Below are positions 63,175-64,000 of a DNA stretch of 64,000 nucleotides, in pieces; the stretch's first letter is position 1; each line of letters begins with the position of its first letter. The notes below the pieces were generated by a model that did not search any database, was not told where the DNA came from, and saw nothing but the letters and a program-made list of their open reading frames with translations. The stretch is from Thuidium tamariscinum. Taxonomy: Eukaryota; Streptophyta; Bryopsida; Hypnales; Thuidiaceae. The translations under genes were made by a program, and so were the position numbers. Location of the stretch: contig OX344752.2 in the NCBI GenBank assembly GCA_947034885.2, positions 10,788,001 through 10,852,000 of the forward strand, given 5' to 3'.

Positions 63175-64000
63175 TTTGTCGACACAGGGACACAATTAGG
63201 AACATATGAACACGACTATTACCTCGTCACCTCGTCTCTCTATCACCAACTTCAAATTCCCCACTCCTGAAATCTGAACAATCCTCGAAATGACCGACTC
63301 TAATCTCGCCTATAAACTTTGCCTGACTACTCGTCTCCATGTGAAACTATCACCAACAACAAGAGTTCTGTTCCTTGATAGAGAGTTCCTCATTTTCCCT
63401 CTCATAGTCCTTAATCACAACAGACTGAAATCACTTCTGCACCTAGCAGCTGCAGAATCTGCACTCAGAAGCGGCTTTTTCATAAACAGAGAAGCCAGCA
63501 ATAGGGGTTCCCATGACTTTCCCTGTGCAAAGCGAAAGCCTTCAAGAAAAAAAAGTTCATCATAGCAATGGCAAGAAAATGGAATCCAGCCAAAAGAAAC
63601 CTCATTCACACTGAGCCAAGAAAAGTCAGTATTCAAAACGTTGGATGGACAGCCTTCTACCGTGGTAACTTACCAAATGCAGCAGGCTTAATAACTTCGT
63701 GTGCTTTCAGATGAAATTGCTGAGATGAGAACCTACTCACTAAACATAGCACTTCTCGCAACAGACACTTACTAGAAATACAACGTCATCGCAACGTGTA
63801 ATAGTATATTCAGGAATATGGAAACCTTTGGACTGTACAAGAGCATGCTTCTCTGACTTCTCAACAGATGAAGGTTGCAGTCAAACTAGGTAGATGGACC
63901 TCGTAAGGACAGTTTTTCAAAAAGGATAAATACAGAGTGGGAATTCTCTAATGGTATGCATCTGGCCCCCTATCCTACTTGAAAATTGGGGTCAATAGCG
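63175..64000. other. 5' flank of the VFL3 homologue
   Basis: No gene is supported. Probably the promoter and 5' UTR of the minus-strand VFL3 gene, followed by spacer. Short ORFs on both strands (for example 63290-63565) have no recognisable features. Confidence 0.5.

Noticed and set aside
1..64000. tRNA, rRNA, CRISPR or bacterial-type operon features
   Set aside because: No tRNA-like B box with a matching stem, no rRNA stretches and no regularly spaced CRISPR-type repeats were seen. The gene structure is nuclear and eukaryotic throughout.

Overview
The window reads as nuclear DNA of a land plant with swimming sperm, most likely a moss. There are three lines of evidence. Its genes carry many GT-AG introns. 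It encodes chloroplast-targeted and plant-type proteins alongside a VFL3/CCDC61 basal-body gene, which seed plants without flagellated sperm do not need. It also carries a nuclear gene for PetN, a cytochrome b6f subunit that most plants encode in the plastid; loss of plastid petN has been reported in some mosses (recalled from the literature, not checked here). The species is inference.

Layout: 1-3.3 kb is AT-rich with at most one doubtful exon. 3.8-5.5 kb (+) holds nuclear petN, two exons split by an intron full of degenerate repeats. 6.7-8.15 kb (-) holds an unrecognised acidic protein with a C-terminal membrane anchor. 8.2-13.3 kb is AT-rich, with a degenerate ~180-bp repeat array. 13.3-13.8 kb (-) holds an unrecognised ORF broken by one stop. 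14.5-16.8 kb (+) holds a Nudix (NUDT25/RppH-like) gene with a frameshift; its first intron carries a 324-bp palindromic LTR/PBS insertion with a 5-bp target duplication. 16.8-24.6 kb is repeat-rich. 24.75-26.2 kb (+) is UMP synthase, without introns in the coding part. 26.2-33.4 kb is intergenic, with a CACTA-like MITE. 33.4-42.8 kb (+) is a 15-exon thioredoxin-domain (SPATA20/YyaL/DUF255) gene whose CxxC motif lies on a 22-nt microexon. 42.8-51.4 kb is intergenic. 51.4-56.1 kb (+) is an 11-exon HAK/KUP potassium transporter, convergent with a 19-exon VFL3/CCDC61 homologue (57.5-63.2 kb, -). Two short tandem arrays lie between those two genes.

The genes are unrelated housekeeping or cell-type genes; nothing suggests a cluster acting in one pathway. 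Genes sit in GC-richer islands separated by AT-rich, repeat-derived DNA. Exon boundaries were derived by hand from splice dinucleotides, reading-frame phase and remembered family conservation. Every multi-exon model for the five recognised intact genes closes in frame.
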